64,000 nucleotides of DNA from Bufo bufo. Lineage: Eukaryota; Chordata; Amphibia; Anura; Bufonidae. The translations under genes and the position numbers were made by a program. Where the stretch lies: positions 744,497,146 to 744,561,145 of the forward strand of contig NC_053389.1 of assembly GCF_905171765.1 (NCBI RefSeq). The letters are read 5' to 3'. The notes below the pieces were generated by a model that saw only the letters and a list, made by a program, of their open reading frames with translations, was not told the DNA's origin and made no database searches. Below, piece after piece: positions 63,705 through 64,000 of this stretch (the stretch's first letter is position 1; each line of letters starts with the position of its first letter).

Positions 63705-64000
63705 TTAACCACCTCAGCCCCCTTAGCTTAAACACCCTTAATGACCAGGCCACTTTTTACACTTCTGACCTACACTACTTTGACCGTTTATTGCTCGGTC
63801 ATGCAACTTGCCACCCAAATGAATTTTACCTCCTTTTCTTCTCACTAATAGAGCTTTCATTTGGTGGTATTTCATTGCTGCTGACATTTACTTCATTGCT
63901 GCTGAAATCTGTAAAAAATGACCGGTGAAATCCGAAAGTGGCTCTTTGGAATGTGGGCCCCTTTGCCCACCTAGGCTGCAAAAAAGTGTCACACATCTGG
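63705..64000 (-). mobile_element. Second copy of the 14929-17999 TTAA element, running off the window
   Basis: TTAA (63705-63708) is followed by CCACCTCAGCCCCCTTAGC. The rest matches, inverted, the end of the first copy: ACCACTTTTTACACTTCTG-like and TTATTGCTCGGTCATGCAAC. Later ATGTGGGCCCCTTTG-CACCTAGGCTGC is the 16868-17177 foldback arm. It is cut by the end of the window. Confidence 0.88.

Overview
This window looks like repeat-rich nuclear DNA from a vertebrate, most likely an anuran amphibian (frog or toad). The sequence shows Tc1/mariner elements bounded by TA, hAT-type elements with 8-bp target-site duplications (TSDs), TTAA-bounded piggyBac-like elements, Harbinger-like MITEs, two Ty3/Gypsy retrotransposons and many foldback MITEs. 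Several short families, for example those starting GGGGGAGATTTATCA or TTAAAGGGGTT, are ones I associate with frog genomes; that attribution is from memory and unchecked. I see no convincing host exon, no RNA gene and no bacterial-type feature. Every long coding-like stretch belongs to a transposon, and all are broken.

Layout. 1-203 is the tail of a hAT element. 266-6981 may be one decayed hAT-type element; it holds a tandem array, a transposase remnant, three consecutive foldbacks, a Harbinger-like MITE and a Tc1 element with exact ends (5561-6600). 7179-12346 is an element with an 8-bp TSD that was invaded, inside a G-rich minisatellite, by a Gypsy chromovirus-type element (8162-11300, 5-bp TSD). 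A second Tc1 element (12373-13917) follows. 14596-18088 is a Harbinger-like MITE split by a 3-kb TTAA-flanked element that itself contains further MITEs and hairpins. 20754-23713 is a hAT element interrupted by a second, larger Gypsy element (23714-31555). A piggyBac-like stub and another hAT element with a broken BED-finger transposase (to 36112) come next, joined to two Tc1 pieces (36113-37216, 37362-37880).

From 38 kb onward the window is mainly MITEs, minisatellites and apparently unique AT-rich sequence. Two non-autonomous hAT elements have perfect 8-bp TSDs (44493-45250, 48951-49570). Three copies of one TTAA-bounded MITE, a TA-flanked MITE with an internal 24-bp minisatellite (57472-58354), a 770-bp foldback (58865-59632) and a 2.7-kb TTAA-type element (60961-63670) follow. 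The window ends inside another copy of the 14.9-18.0 kb TTAA element.

The elements do not form a pathway. The value of the window is its readable insertion order, with many exact TSDs, plus some structural oddities: long foldbacks, a head-to-head pair of tRNA-like sequences, two Tc1 halves in swapped order, and a retrotransposon whose flanks do not match. The repeat-poor islands (about 18.1-18.9, 39.0-39.7, 45.8-46.5, 49.6-50.9, 55.1-56.4 and 60.0-60.6 kb) are the best places to look for conserved host regulatory DNA. I found nothing I would call a new functional system.
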